Part shown: piece by piece, positions 11,684 through 25,201 of the stretch
Numbering within the stretch: the first letter of the stretch is position 1
Layout of the letters: the number at the start of each line of letters is the position of its first letter
NCBI GenBank assembly: GCA_002946415.1
Contig: NJPS01000050.1
Location: forward strand, 248,001 to 312,000
Length of the DNA: 64,000 bases
Source: Rutstroemia sp. NJR-2017a BVV2
Taxonomy: Eukaryota > Ascomycota > Leotiomycetes > Helotiales > Rutstroemiaceae
Direction: 5' to 3'
Notes under the pieces: model-generated
The model's input: the letters and a program-made list of their open reading frames with translations, nothing else
The model's database searches: none
Told to the model about the DNA's origin: nothing
Program-made: the position numbers and the translations under genes

Positions 11684-12797
11684 CTAATCGGACAAGTCCT
11701 CTTCATGAGAAACTAGAGCCGCCTTTCGTAAACCGCTCTCGTGCTTTTCAGTAGCCCATTCACGAATTGCTTTGAAATCTCTGCAGGTATGCACAACATC
11801 AAAATCTGGTGTAATCCATCCCTTTTTTGATGCATTTCTCGATGCTGGAATCAAAGGTGTTGGAGTCAGATCACCATGGCATTGAATGACCTGGCGTAGG
11901 TGGTTTATGCAGTGGTCTAAGACTAAACGTCAGAGTGCAAATTTGGATTGCGGAGATGGCGGCCTACCTATATGGAATCGTGCCCACCACTCTTCATGAA
12001 ACCCTTGGGCTCGATAATAATCAACGTCTTGTGCGATACGTATGGCGTTTAAGCAATGTAGACTGTGCAAAACACCTAATCTGAATTACCATTAGTATAT
12101 CACAGCTTTTAATCCTAGAATCGAGACTTAAACCTACCCAACAGTATAATGTCCCCGGTACTTGTCATATCCGGAATGATCAGAAACCTCTTTTGCTTCT
12201 TCTCGTGTAACAGCAATACTTTCATCTTTGGAAGTACAGTTATCAGCCACTTTGAAAAACGGTCAAGAGCGTATATTCGGATCACATACTATGTATCAGA
12301 GCATGCCATGCATCGTCCATTTCTGGAGTTGGAGGGCCTACATAGGTAGGCTCATCGGGATTAACTGTTGTATACTGCTTCTCGTTGTCATCGAAGCGGA
12401 TTCCTCCATAAAATTTGACTTTTTTGAACCCGATTGCTTCTCGAGCAGGAGCTAGAAGTGTAATCGTTTATCAGATTCTGGTTCTCTCTTCCGTTGAATT
12501 ATCGTAACCTCACGAAACGTGTGCAGGTACGTCAAAGATCAGGAACTTACTCCATTCTGTGTCAAAACCAGCTTCATAACTGTATCGCGGCGAGATTGTT
12601 CGTTTACTCTGAACATAATCTCTTACTCCAATCGCAAGAAGCAGGAATGCCAGTATGAAAGTTGTAAAGATCCATATTTTAGGCTTCTGGGGTGAGAGGT
12701 GTCGCAACGATCTGATTTGAGAACCGTCGTTGGCTTTTTCAACAAGTGGATAGGATTCTTCCTCGCTATTCTCTTCGTCTTTCGAAGAGCGTAACAT
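11684..12797 (-). CDS. UstYa/DUF3328-family oxidase-like protein (UstY gene 4, long form)
   Basis: Five exons (12797-12551, 12451-12290, 12225-12138, 12080-11968, 11916-11684) join to 280 residues. An acidic N-terminus precedes one transmembrane helix (residues 41-57). The long-form block is clear (VNPDEPTYVGPPTPE then DAWHALI), followed by an ESIAVTREEA stretch, H171-S-L-H174-C175-LNAIR and D204-H205-C206-INHLRQ, with TCRDF later. Exons 2 and 3 match the lengths of those in the gene at 5296-6378. Its fourth exon (113 bases) corresponds to exons 4 plus 5 (31 plus 79) there, so the sister gene has one extra intron right after HxxHC. Its 3' end faces the aspartic protease 127 bases away. Confidence 0.87.
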
Positions 12798-13815
12798 GGT
12801 CTGTACTCTGCTTAGATCTAGGAAGTGAATGCGACAGTGAGAAGCAATTCTAGATCACGAGAAAAATAAGTTTATTGTGAAATGCAATTGATTATTGGGC
12901 TCTACGATTCCATCGTCAGAATGCCTATATTCAACTAGTTTTACACTATACAAATTACTAATGACTTAGGTATAACATGATGAAAATAATATGCCGTTAT
13001 GCGTTAGCATAAACGTCGGATAATCGGATTACGCGGCGGTTTCGATGGCCTTGAAAAAGGCATAGTGTACGAGGGTGTAATCTTACGTGCATTTGCGTTT
13101 CGCTAGGACTAGCTCGTTCCCACTCGTACCGCCGAGTGGGTCTATCATAGCTTTATCTTCGCAACTAGACGTGTCCGGGCGCTTTTTGATTCCTTGTTTA
13201 TAATAGGTCCGTCAGAAGAATACTGTCACATACCGCAACTGCGCTTCAAATAAGCTATACCGGCATACTCCCCCTTCCTGGCACTATCACCTAACTCCTG
13301 GCTCCAAGGTTTTAGTACCCTGGTATACAGGACCACACCTCCTACTGTATTAGGCTTGTCGCAATTGTAACCCGTTTGGAGATACCACAGCTTGTAGTCC
13401 TGCTGATCTTTTGTGAATTTGAAATCCTAGAGGTGAGAGATTAGGCAGCAGCAGCGGCAATTGTTTTAAAGTCCTTGCTGATGAGGACAAGGAAAAAGGT
13501 GCTTTTGCTACCAGGCTCTGCATAAAGGTATCGATCCTTCGTACAGCTACACTCAAAGAGGTTAACGATTTATGGCCCGGGGTTTCCTACCTCCGAAAAA
13601 AGGGCAACGGAGAATATCTACTTAATTCAGGGTTTCGAGTCTAGCATCAAGTGTATATATATATGGTTCGTGTTGATACCCATCTTTGCGGCATCCAACC
13701 TCTGTTCTTAAGCTATCACCTCACACTCTGCCTTCAGCCTCCGTCCTCAAACTATCACTTCAAATTCTACACCTACACAACCCGAGTTTTCAATATTCGA
13801 CTTCGGCTTCTCAAC
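12798..13815. other. Intergenic, promoter-bearing
   Basis: This is upstream DNA for the UstY gene at 11684-12797 and for the small secreted-peptide gene that starts at 13816. A TATA-like run (tatatatatatgg) lies near 13651-13663, about 155 bases before that start. A pyrimidine-rich, C/T-heavy leader precedes the ATG. No other gene was recognised. Confidence 0.35.
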
Positions 13816-13959
13816 ATGAAGTGGGCATTCATCTTCGCAATTGCTACCTTTGCACTCGGCGCTGCCGCAGCTCCGGCTGAACTAGCAGCTGCAGTCCCCG
13901 AAGCTCTCTATATCTCACCCATCAAATACGCCGAATTCGAAGAAGACGTCGCCAAGTAG
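13816..13959 (+). CDS. Small secreted peptide; possible substrate of the UstY cluster
   Basis: An ATG in a good context (ctcaacATGa) opens a 47-residue frame. The first 19 or so residues (MKWAFIFAIATFALGAAAA) are a textbook signal peptide, followed by a short acidic peptide containing the segment LYISPIKYAEFEED. A Tyr-Ile-x-Pro-Ile core recalls the Tyr/Ile/Pro composition of phomopsin-type cores. However, there is only one copy and none of the dibasic KR repeats usual in UstA-like precursors. The final AAG-TAG could instead be a GTAGGC donor with an acceptor at about 14032, adding about 35 residues that are not distinctive. It stands 1.0 kb from the last UstY gene. It could also be an unrelated small secreted protein. 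The gene call is moderate and the precursor role is speculative. Confidence 0.45.
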   Translation: MKWAFIFAIATFALGAAAAPAELAAAVPEALYISPIKYAEFEEDVAK

Positions 13960-14536
13960 GCTTATGATTGATTGTTGGATCATTCATGCTTGTTGCGTGA
14001 ATTTGTTGGGTTGATTTTGTTTGCATCACAGTGACGATGGGATTGTTTCGCAGAATGCAATAGTCTTTGTGGTGGAGGTCTCGAGCCAAAGTCTTGGTGA
14101 AGGTTTTCCCTTACATCAAGGTTTCCCTTCATCTTAGAACAAATGTTAAGACTTTATCATCATGTGGAATTTGTGATTTCTATCTTAGAATTTGTGACGA
14201 TTCGACCACAATGACCGCGAATTGCACCCATATGCCAATGTGGGCTACATATAGCTACTCTGAGCTAGCCCATATAAGAACGTTTCCCTCCCGCCTATAG
14301 TTAGTCCTTTAGCTTGCAACGGTACGGTCATGTTGAAACTATATCTTTCTTCTTCACCGAGTGCTCAGAGAGCACAGTCTTCACATACTTGTAAGCTCTG
14401 TGGGATTGCCTGAGGTAATCCCTCGTTCACCGGATGCAGTCATTGAACTGTTAGTCTAGAGCCCCCTCCGTGCAAGCAGTTCTTCGCAACCCTTATGGAA
14501 ATGGTAAACCCCCCTCGTATATCAAATAAATTAGTG

Positions 14537-14610
14537 TCACCTTTAGCCCAGCGGTTGTGGTCATCCCGTCTCAGTAGCGATCGTGCTAGGCCTAAGGAAA
14601 CAGTAAGTTT
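14537..14610 (+). repeat. Possible tRNA-derived (SINE-like) promoter relic
   Basis: The string TAGCCCAGCGG at 14544-14554 fits the pol III box-A consensus TRGYNNANNNG, and a weak box-B-like GATCGTGC follows at about the right distance. No cloverleaf could be folded with a matched acceptor stem, so it is not a tRNA gene. It may be a decayed SINE head or chance. Confidence 0.15.
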
Positions 14611-15460
14611 GTTGAGCCGGTTTACCTCCCTTTCGCAGCGGTTACACTAGTGTACTAATACCGTTCGTACTATGAGGTATCAGTTTGTTTACCCATCTCG
14701 GGACCACCATCATATTCGTTCTTAATCAGTCCACTATCAATTCTGTCTCAATTCAACGAGCTTATTCTCTCGGGTCGTCCACAAAAACAATCCATACATC
14801 CCTCAATGTCCTTAAAATCGTCTACCATTCTTTCTCAGAATCAAATAACTGTCAACAATAACCAAAAGCTACATAGCAACCCTCTGACTACTTGCCAGCT
14901 TCGTTTATCCCACTCCCGAATTGTACGCCCAAAGGACTCAGAGTAACTATATGGCCACTTGACTAATTACGCACTTTCCTGCTTCACTTGAATCTCCGCT
15001 CCCAACCAATTATCTTCAATAAGTAACCACTTGGCCATTTATACTTGGCTCAGGACTCAGCAATTCAGCCTTTTCCACCAGTCTACAGTCCCAACCATCA
15101 GAAACATGCACATCTCATTGTTAGTGACTCATTCACTCGCCTCGCCATTCTGATGGCATCAAATAAAGGAGCACTTAGCTTGCAAGAACACATATTGTAG
15201 CGTGTTGGATTCCAGTTGGATCTCTCCCCGCTTCGCGCACTTTACTTACCTCTCCCACAGCAGAATTGCTACCCATTAGTTATCATAACCCACCCAGGGG
15301 TGTCCCAACCCAGAAGGTAGGTTCGCAGTCTATGCGGAATACAAGGGTGCTTTTCAGAAATGCCGAAATGTTTAAATTTGTTTTAAGTTATATATTACTA
15401 TCAAATAGTAATTATTAAAGGAATACTATTTACAGCTTTTAGGCTACATAGAAATAAACA

Positions 15461-15560
15461 CAGTACCCGCGGATATGCGTAAACCGCTCCGCTCCGCGGA
15501 TCCCCTCCGCCTTTGTGCAATCCGCGGATCACATTCCAACTCATCCGCTCCGTGAGTTTG
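15461..15560. mobile_element. CCGCGGAT-rich patch, possible end of a DNA transposon or MITE
   Basis: Several near-copies of (a)tccgcggat and ccgctccg are packed in both orientations within 100 bases (cagtacccgcggat, ccgctccgcggatcc, caatccgcggatc, catccgctccg). The composition is far more GC-rich than the AT-rich flank at 15350-15460. Such subterminal repeats are typical of hAT-like elements. No transposase or matching far end was found. Confidence 0.25.
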
Positions 15561-15831
15561 CTGGTTATCCGTGGAGGTCGAGGGATAATCCTTTATGAAG
15601 ATAGCGGGTCCCGTAATATCTGCTTAAAGCTACTATGCTAAAATCGAAGTACCAAGACAGCCTTAAAGAAATAGAGGTCAATATTCCAAAAAGAATTGAA
15701 ATTAGAAAAGAACGAAAGATAAGATCGCAACTTCATTCAATGAATGTAGAATAATCCTTCCCCGTCAGATTCGGGGAAAATGCGTTACGTCATAATGGCT
15801 TAGCACCAGATCTGGTCGTGGATCAATAGCC

Positions 15832-18759
<2,928 letters not shown>

Positions 18760-19700
18760 ATCTTTAACGCTCTTCCACTCCAAGCCGAAGCATACGGACA
18801 ACCCCGCGATAACGCAAGCAGTCATGACTCATGATCCAGAAGTCATTCGTGAGGCCATCGATGTACCCCTGCAAAACCATGTTCAATTTGTCCGTTCCAC
18901 ATATCTGAGCCAGAACCTGTCGAATTTGCGTCGCTCCTCCTTGAAGCAAGATTCAACGGTCAAGTTCCGGTGCTTCTTCGTGTATTCGATTCTCAATACC
19001 ATGCTGGAGTAAAGACTGAGCAACAGCAACAAAAAGGGTTCCACTGAGAGTTTGGAGGACGGAAACCATAGTTGTAGCAATAGGAATATCCTCGATTGAG
19101 AGAACAGTTTGCACAACAACAACGCTGCCTTGGAAAGCGACTCCTATGCCTAAGCCTGTGACAACTTTATATCCGAGCCATTCCGCCACTGGGGTATGGA
19201 GATCAAAAGTTGTGCACAATCCTGCGCCGACACAGAAAAGAACTATGCAAGAAACCTAGATACCAGTGTGTGTTGCGCTGGATCGTTTTACATTTGGAGA
19301 TAGATAGCTAGGAAGTAGTACTAGTAGATGAGCACGAAGAAATCAGCTTCAACAAAGAACCAAAAAGGCATAAGCGAGGACCACATTTCGATCTTTGAAT
19401 CGCTATTGGAATGGATGAGATATATTGTCGGAGCCTTGATCTTTTATAGGTCGTGCTCAAAGTGAAAGGAATGGAGTGCTATTGAAGGAAATAGCCCGAG
19501 AGTATGGAACGGTAGAAGAAAGTAAATGATACACGGAGGAGAGTGAAAATCAAAAAAGAGATTTGTCGCCAATCGAGTAGTGTAACGACGAGAATGAGTC
19601 GGTCGTACTGGCCAGTGGCCACACTGTTACACAAGAAACCGAGGTTGAAAGTGCACTCACATCGATGGTACAGTGCTAGCTCCATCAGCCGTCTTGGTTC
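18760..19700 (-). pseudogene. Decayed MFS drug/toxin efflux transporter
   Basis: Minus-strand fragments match the C-terminal half of fungal 14-helix MFS pumps in the right order but in different frames. A segment near 19620-19560 resembles the helix that precedes the substrate loop, and FFVLIY...YFLAIYLQ near 19330 matches the conserved FxxLYYLPIYFQ helix. Next comes LGYKVVTGLGIGVAFQGSVV...VQTVLSIEDIP (19219-19070), then SGTLFVAVAQSLL, then an AGATxxR-like stretch (LQGGATQIRQVL) ending in LRLGVEERK at about 18770. Stops and frame changes separate them. Its neighbour is the broken polyketide synthase, so it was probably the export pump of that cluster. Confidence 0.7.
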
Positions 19701-20425
19701 GATATACGCTTTTCAATTCTGGATTCACTAAAGGATCCAAGATTTTGCCTGCAGAACTTCCATATTTCGAGATTCAAGCACAATCATCCTTCATATGACC
19801 AGCGTCACGAGATCGTGCTTTGATCGGACACCAAGTAGTACGTACCTTGCATGAAGGATCCATAATTTATATACCAGCACCACAGAATTCTGCACAGTGC
19901 AGGACCTATTAGCGATGAAGCCGGAAGTGCGTGTTGATATTGACATCCCATTGAAAACTCGGGAAGATGCGAATTGCTTCGTCTCCCTTCGCTTTCATCG
20001 AATAGCGGAGTGTTAGAAGGTCTACTGAAATGCTCAAGTGTAATCAAGATGAATACTGGTAAGCCTTATCCACGAATAGGCTGGAGGTTTACCATTCGGA
20101 GCTAGAAAAAGCAATATCAAGCAAGTAAGGTCAAGCCGCATTTCTGTCTACTTTGGGAAATTGCTGCCGCTGCCATAACCTTACCCAGCCACACACTAAA
20201 CTTAAGGTTAAGCGCGAGCTTGGCACTCAATGCGTAAGGCAGGCGCGTGAAGAGACTATGCGTGCGCGTATTGACTTGTCGTACACAAACTGCAATCAAT
20301 AGTTAAGATTTCCCATCAAGCTTCTAACCTTATTTCCTCTCTGACAATCCAAATGCGGCTTTGGAGATTTCCTAGCGCTAAAGCCGCGGCGGAAACAAAT
20401 ATCGTCTCTCCGGATTCCGACTGTT
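19701..20425. other. Spacer between MFS and PKS relics
   Basis: No feature was recognised in these 725 bases. They may contain further 5' MFS sequence or 3' polyketide synthase sequence decayed beyond recognition. Confidence 0.35.
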
Positions 20426-23400
20426 TCAGCAATATTCAGCCAACCAGTTTTTCAAGTCACCGATCGTAGAACACTCGATGAACAAAGACGAAGAGACTTG
20501 GAGTTTGAGCTCCACCGCAAATTTTTCCGACAGAACAAGCGAGAGCAAGGAGTCAACCTCAATGGCTACAAATTCCGTCTCATCCGTCAACTAGGCAATG
20601 TCCAAAGCAGTCTCTGCGGTGATGAGGTTGAGTGCAGCCGTAACTGCTGGATTGGCCGAGGATATAGGCTGGGAAATTGGTGGGGTGGAAATATTAGAGT
20701 TCTGAATGGAAACATCTAGCTTCGAGGTGGTTGATGGAGTGGAAGTGGGGGGAGGTGGGGCAGAAGCTGAAGACGCTGAAGAAGTTGCAGGAGCGGAGGC
20801 AGCGGAAATAGTGGAAGGCGGAGTAGCGTAAACTGGCTTTCGCAGCGACGGAATGGCTCGCAGGCTCCTTTGTCTTCTGCTTCAGATTCAGTGGAGAGAA
20901 TAGAGAACTGAGCAGAACGCGCGAAAATTCCCGAAACGTCATTCCTTGCATTAGGGCGATGATGGTCCTACAGGACATACACGTCTCCTTGAAAAAACCC
21001 CGGCTCGTTCTGCTGAGGTACCATTCGCACGTAGAACCGATAGTGGCCACCGGGGACCAGGGGTATTGCGATTCTCATCGACTTCCATCCTGATGTAGCG
21101 AAGAAGTTCTTCCGAACATCAGTACCGTTGCCTCTGTTTAGAACGAACGCTCCAATGGAACGACGCTATCGATGTGATGCGAAGCTACGTGCCATCTTCT
21201 GCTTGTCTCACTGCTAAGAGTTACCACGCAAGAGGCTTCTAACCCATTCAAGACTACCGACTGCATGCTACGATAGTTCTCGGAATAGTCGATCAGGTAG
21301 CTAAAGAGCATGTAAGTCATGTCCCGCAACAGCCTGTTCGCGATTCCTTTGTTGGCCATTTGATCGAGAGCATCTATACGGCTGGAAACAAGATGGGCGT
21401 GATGAGACTATTCTTCTAGCCACACTTCCTTGTCTCCAGATATGATGTAGCCGTGGCAATCCTCTGTAGCATCACCGGATTGGTCAACATTGTACCAGGC
21501 TAAGTCCACGGATTTGGACGTGAGGTCGGCCACGGCGCGAACTTTGTAAATTGTGGTTGGGACTGGTCATGGCAGACCATGAGATTTTGCTCAACCCGGA
21601 GGTTCTTCATGCCGAGGCCTGGAACTGGCGCTTTCGGTCTCATCAGAGAATAAAGGTGTGCAGCGAGGGTGAATCCTACATCAGCATGGATAGACTGCAG
21701 GATCGTCAGAGAAACTCATTTTAAAAAGAATACTCGAGAATCAAGAGTACTTACCGACGTAACAACATTGTAGCCATTCATTCGATGACCACTAGCCGCT
21801 TCCAAGAATTCTGGATGCATCAAATCTGACCGAGCCACAATCTCTGCACCTTCTGCCCAGACCTTTTCACGCACTACACGATGGACCAGAGAAGTTCGCA
21901 AAGTGGAAATAGTCTCCGTCTCGTGGGAAACTCGTCTTGGCATCTGATCTTAATGCAACATGCAATCACCGTTGTACTGAAGCCAAATAATTCTTGTTGT
22001 TCCATTTGTATGCGGGGAGATCAACGAGCCTCAGATTATTCTCGAATGGAGAATACCATGCGTTCCAGTCGACGTCCACACCAACACTGTGCATCTGTGC
22101 CAAAGTTTGGGATAGGGTTCGAAAATTGTCTTCATCTCGCTTGAGGGATGCTACTGTTATTGCTAGCGAAGGCATGGCAGTCTTGATGAGGCTGCAGCAT
22201 ATTGGATGTGGGCCGATATCAACCCAAGCCGTGTCTTTGCTATCTATCAATCCCATTTCCAGTGCTCTGTCCATTGCTTCTGTATAACGGACCGTCTTTC
22301 TAGTAGCTTGGCACATGTATGACGCCTTAATGGTTTGGCCGTCAAACACACAATAACCTATCAAACGAGCGATGGCAGGAATTGTAGGTGCTTTGAAGGT
22401 AACCCCTGCAGCAATCTCTTCAAACTTGTCAACAATTGGGTCCATTTGGGATGAGTGAAATGCAAAAGGTACACGGAGCTGGACGCAATAACGTCCAAGA
22501 GACTCAATCCTAGTGCGTATATCTGCCAAGTGGTCAAGCGGGCCGCTAATAGACACCGCATCTGGGCTGTTCACACATGCAAGCTTGTATGGCCTGCCCT
22601 CTGCAATCTCGGCGATCTGCTCTGCAGAAGCAGTCACAGCCATCATGCCGTGCGTATTCGGTGTACATAATTCCTAGAGGAGTAATGATCGACGTCCTAC
22701 GAGGGTGACATGCCCATGATTGCAATCTTGCTGTCCGCGATCTCCAATGTCGACCCTGTGGCCTCGGTCATGACCCACGACTTTAAATTGATGGCTTCAC
22801 TGTTGTACTGTGGATTCTTTTGGGAAATCATTAAAGCTAAGCTGGTCACCATTTTGGACGATCCAACGTTGTAGATTTGGCATTTGTGCGCAGATAGGGA
22901 CTTGACCTGTTCGACGACATTTGCTGTTACGCTATCGAAGCGGCTACATCCTGTTAGAATCAACATCACAACTTGCTCCAAAAACTCTCGGGGAGTAGAA
23001 GCCTGGATTGGCTGACCGTCTATCGATGACAAGATGCACTGGATGATTCAAGACCCGATGGCCGAATTCCGGGTTTAGAGTCTTCAATATATGTAAGGCA
23101 TGTGTGCGATTGTAGAGATGCGATGCATGATATACTGCACGATACACAGGTAGGGTGACGAATCGCATATACCTAAGTTTTCTGGACCACGCGAATACTT
23201 TCCGTAGTTTCGATGGCGGTCCGCTAATTTTGGTACTTCCCTCGCTAGCAGCGCTGACGAAGATCTTGTTCGGGAGCGGGTTGTTCTAAAACGCAGTTAG
23301 TTGCTGTGCCTTGTCGCTCAGAGAATGTCGTAGTTTATGATCTAGGCAAATTCACCGTGCTTAGGTTGAAATTGTCTAATTCCTCCAATATCTTGATTTC

Positions 23401-23978
23401 ACTTATGCCCAAAATGCGCTTCGCCCAACTTTCTGATGCTGTTCTTAGATCCTGCGGCTCTAATTTTTTCGCAACCTCTTCTTTCAAATACTGATTCTAC
23501 ACGCGGCTGGAATACATGCTGCCACAGCTTGTGGCAAATCTGATAGGCTGCAAGACATAGCCACAGCGGTCGCACATATAATTCCTGTTCCCAAGCCACA
23601 TGTAGCAGGATATTAAGAAGTCTTGTAGGTTTTTCTCGCAGTATCTGGCTTTTTTTTAGCATTGAACTTCCACGGGCTTGCTTGGGCAACACGTGCAATC
23701 TTACCCTATGAAAAAGCGTAACTCCACCATCATTAATAGCACGGCCTCGACGGTGCTTCCCAACGGGAACTTGCGCATGCTTCCAAGGGGAAGCCAGATC
23801 CAGTACGCTTTTGAAGGGAGGAAACAGCTTCCGCTGATTTGGGGGCAGTGACTGCACCTAATCTCGAATCACTGAACTTGTTTCGAGGAGGAATTGGCGA
23901 AGTCAAATGCATTGCTTGGTATTGCCAAGACACGAAGCCGAAGGAAGATATTTTCGGCTTGACCTTCGGGAAACTCAT
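20426..23978 (-). pseudogene. Non-reducing polyketide synthase pseudogene (SAT - AT - PT - ACP; KS deleted)
   Basis: Reading right to left on the minus strand, the starter-unit ACP transacylase runs from about 23978 to 22710, with a LPPNQRKLFPPFKSVLDL segment near 23840 and an IFVSAASEGSTKISGPPS segment near 23260. It stops at SKIAIMGMSP (about 22710), the first strand of the ketosynthase. The next recognisable residues, LVGRRSLLL (about 22700), belong to the middle of the acyltransferase. That domain continues to DLPAYKWNNKNYL (21970) and the product-template domain follows to about 20900. A Ser/Ala/Pro linker then leads to an ACP with the phosphopantetheine motif EVDSLLSL near 20570, ending at the TGA at 20426-20428. 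Many stops and frameshifts are present, including TAG where Gln is expected in the acyltransferase and in the ACP. It cannot make a working enzyme. Confidence 0.85.
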
Positions 23979-24689
23979 AGTTGAAGTTTATGATCTTCAT
24001 TTCGAGGGACTTTTGAGGCATTAGTTGATGCTGTTGCTCACACTTAAGCATGAGGTGATCTGGAAAGGCCCGAAAGGTGCAAGCAGTCGATGATATGGTA
24101 TCAAAGCCAAAGAAACTTCGTTGAAATTTGACTGACAAGTAAGATGCTAGCATTACAAGCACAAGTTTTGAACATATATATCTTAAATATACTGGTACTT
24201 TCAGCTTGAGTTGTACCGGCCTTGCCAAAAGCATACGCCGCACTTGTCATTGACGGACAATCTTCAATGTTTCGATGCAGCGACGATTTTTCGATAGCAG
24301 TGTCACGTCAAAAGCATACAAGGAAGTGCATTCAAAACGGTTAAATTGGTCCACGAGGCCAAGCTGCTGCATGCCGAGCTCGACGCAGCTTGTCAATGCA
24401 GCCGTCTAGGTCACCCCACCACACAATCGCATACGAATGACTGCACGAAAGGATCGGAACTCGCGTCCAAGAGCCTGAGAGTATTCCTAGAACGTGCTAG
24501 AGCTGACCGTCACTGTACGTATCACCTGTAGATCTAATCTGTACTAATATTGACTCGAACTTTTTGCGCAAGCCACATTCATACTCCGGTTATGGCACCC
24601 TGGAGACACTTTACATGCATTACCCAGATAATGCTGACTGAAACATGCATGGTACACACCTGATTCCATCTTCAGATAAGGTTATAGGC
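23979..24689. other. Spacer between PKS and P450 relics
   Basis: The former divergent promoter region of the polyketide synthase and P450 remnants is expected here. Some upstream P450 sequence may survive but I could not align it. Nothing else was recognised. Confidence 0.3.
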
Positions 24690-25201
24690 TTCAAAAATAT
24701 GATGCGTATTAATGAGAGGCCTGACGCACCTTTGACTTCGAGAATTCTGCAGCGTGTTTCTGCGGAGCATTTGTGGACGGGATCTATATCCCAGACGGAG
24801 TAAGCATCATTCATCATAGCATCGACTGTTTCTCTGCTTATCCCGATTTCCCATAATCCAAACCAGATTTCCTTTAGCACTGACACTTATATCATTGCTC
24901 GTTCCGAAATGTACTGGAGACAACCAAAAGAGTTCATTCCCGAGCGATGGCTAGAGCTGTTTTCGGAAGACAAACAACCAGAAAGCATCTCGTCCTTTTC
25001 TTATTGGAGCGCGCAAGCCCTGGCCGGCAATTGGCTTTGCAGATGTTCCGTCTCTTACAAGCCAATATACTTTACTCCTACAAGTTATATTTGATCAACA
25101 AGGACTTTGATACGGACACACATTGTGAGGAGTACTTTTTCTGGACCGCTCTTAAGATGGAAGTGCGTTTCGAGTCGCGGTTCAAGGCAGTTCCGGTGTG
25201 A
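24690..25201 (+). pseudogene. Decayed cytochrome P450, C-terminal part
   Basis: Plus-strand fragments in changing frames follow P450 order. AFVDGIYIPDGVS (about 24766-24805) is the beta-sheet before the meander; YWRQPKEFIPERWL (about 24912-24953) is the PERF-type motif. Then GRQLALQMFRLLQANILYSY (about 25021-25080) is the L helix that follows the heme-binding Cys. The heme loop itself (FGxGxRxCxG) is damaged: the expected Gly-Pro-Arg-x-Cys is replaced by a frame change, and stops lie upstream. The frame ends at 25201. The N-terminal two-thirds is missing or unrecognisable. It lies divergent from the polyketide synthase relic and probably decayed with it. Confidence 0.75.

Larger units (their letters stand above)
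13960..15831. other. Long intergenic stretch with possible repeat relics
   Basis: No protein gene was found in these 1.9 kb. Two short stretches deserve notes and are listed separately: a box-A-like motif near 14544 and a CCGCGGAT-rich patch at 15461-15560. The rest is unstructured sequence of mixed composition. Confidence 0.4.

Noticed and set aside
14537..14610. tRNA gene
   Set aside because: There is a box-A-like motif but no cloverleaf or good box B; kept only as a weak repeat note.
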